A stretch of 5,705 nucleotides of DNA from Candidatus Altimarinota bacterium (GTDB lineage: Bacteria; Patescibacteriota; Gracilibacteria; BD1-5; UBA6164). The notes beneath the pieces are model-generated. The model had not been told where the DNA came from. It did not search any database and was given only the letters and a program-made list of their open reading frames with translations. The DNA lies in NCBI GenBank assembly GCA_027062145.1, contig JAMOTX010000016.1:1-5705 (forward strand), written 5' to 3'. The position numbers and the translations under genes were made by a program. This document shows, one piece after another, positions 5,339-5,705 of the stretch. Numbering within the stretch: position 1 is the first letter of the stretch; each line of letters starts with the position of its first letter.

Positions 5339-5705
5339 ATTAAGAATAATGATAAAAATATTTTTATCAATTCTGACTTAAAAGATGCTTCATTTAAAAA
5401 TTCAGATATTAGAGATTTAACTTTTGATTGAACAATACCTAATTGAACTGACTTAAGAAAAGCTGATTTTGAAACAGATCAATTTACTCAATCACAATTA
5501 AATAATATTATTTTAACAGATAAAGATTATGAAAATTATCAAGAAAATAAAAAATTAAAAGAATCCATTTCTAAATTAAAATGAGATAGTGAAAAAGATA
5601 AAAAATTAATTAAATCAACATCTGACAAACAAACAAAAAGTTTAATTGAATGATTTGAAGAAATTAGAGATATTTTTATTCTTGAAGAAAGAAGATGGTT
5701 ATTAT
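5339..5705 (+). CDS. Pentapeptide-repeat protein with helical extension, partial at right edge, no standard start codon
   Basis: The frame is open from 5324 (after TAG 5321-5323) to the window end with UGA as Gly. Nine consecutive five-residue units follow the A/S-D-L/F-x-x pattern: NIFIN, SDLKD, ASFKN, SDIRD, LTFDG, TIPNG, TDLRK, ADFET, DQFTQ, SQLNN being the readable series, typical of a right-handed quadrilateral beta-helix. A charged helical or coiled-coil segment follows (YENYQENKKLKESISKLK to about EERRWLL). All four glycines are TGA. There is no ATG, GTG or TTG in frame before the repeats. ATT at 5339 gives MKNNDKN..., a plausible N-terminus if ATT is used (as in infC); otherwise this is a 5'-truncated or start-lost gene. 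Pentapeptide domains serve many roles (scaffolds, DNA mimicry, membrane-linked proteins), so no function is assigned. Confidence 0.6.

Noticed and set aside
1..5705. UGA read as tryptophan (mycoplasma-type code) or selenocysteine
   Set aside because: TGA falls on invariant glycines in DnaK, RlmH and ProS, while TGG serves tryptophan (e.g. ProS IWEK and IAWP). Dozens of sites in housekeeping genes exclude selenocysteine.
1..5705. CRISPR array, tRNA or rRNA gene, riboswitch
   Set aside because: I saw no regularly spaced repeats, no cloverleaf with CCA-type end, no rRNA-like conserved stretch, and no T-box-like leader before proS, where the hairpin touches the start codon.

Overview
The window reads as a low-GC (roughly a quarter G+C by eye) chromosome fragment from a bacterium that translates UGA as glycine, i.e. 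genetic code 25, known from Candidatus Gracilibacteria (BD1-5) and Absconditabacteria (SR1). The proof is internal. The DnaK frame is interrupted 13 times by TGA under the standard code, and every TGA falls where glycine is expected: both outer glycines of the phosphate-binding DLGGGTFD motif are TGA. The minus-strand genes show the same thing, e.g. both glycines of the RlmH IIGGANG motif. TGG is used separately for tryptophan, so this is not the UGA=Trp code. The two candidate phyla cannot be separated from this window. All five complete genes end in TAA.

Layout. The left half is on the minus strand: a secreted beta-propeller protein running off the left edge (1-697), RlmH (811-1254), prolyl-tRNA synthetase ProS (1260-2483) and a 47-residue orphan (2548-2691). 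ProS and RlmH are 5 bp apart and form a translation-related operon. A strong terminator-like hairpin lies between the orphan and proS, touching the proS start codon. From 2692 to 2836 two divergent promoters sit back to back. The plus strand then carries a 96-residue orphan with a strong Shine-Dalgarno (2837-3127) and its terminator, then dnaK (3327-5237) behind a CIRCE/HrcA heat-shock operator, with its own terminator. Last comes a partial pentapeptide-repeat protein running off the right edge (from about 5339), which has no ATG/GTG/TTG start in frame.

The genes are mostly housekeeping: protein folding, tRNA charging and 23S rRNA modification. I see no mobile element, CRISPR array, tRNA, rRNA or defence cassette. 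The main points of interest are the recoding itself and its uneven use (UGA is about a quarter of glycine codons in dnaK but 8 of 9 in rlmH and in the beta-propeller fragment), the ProRS that lacks the editing insertion, the palindrome that may be both terminator and promoter ahead of proS, and the two divergent orphan small proteins.
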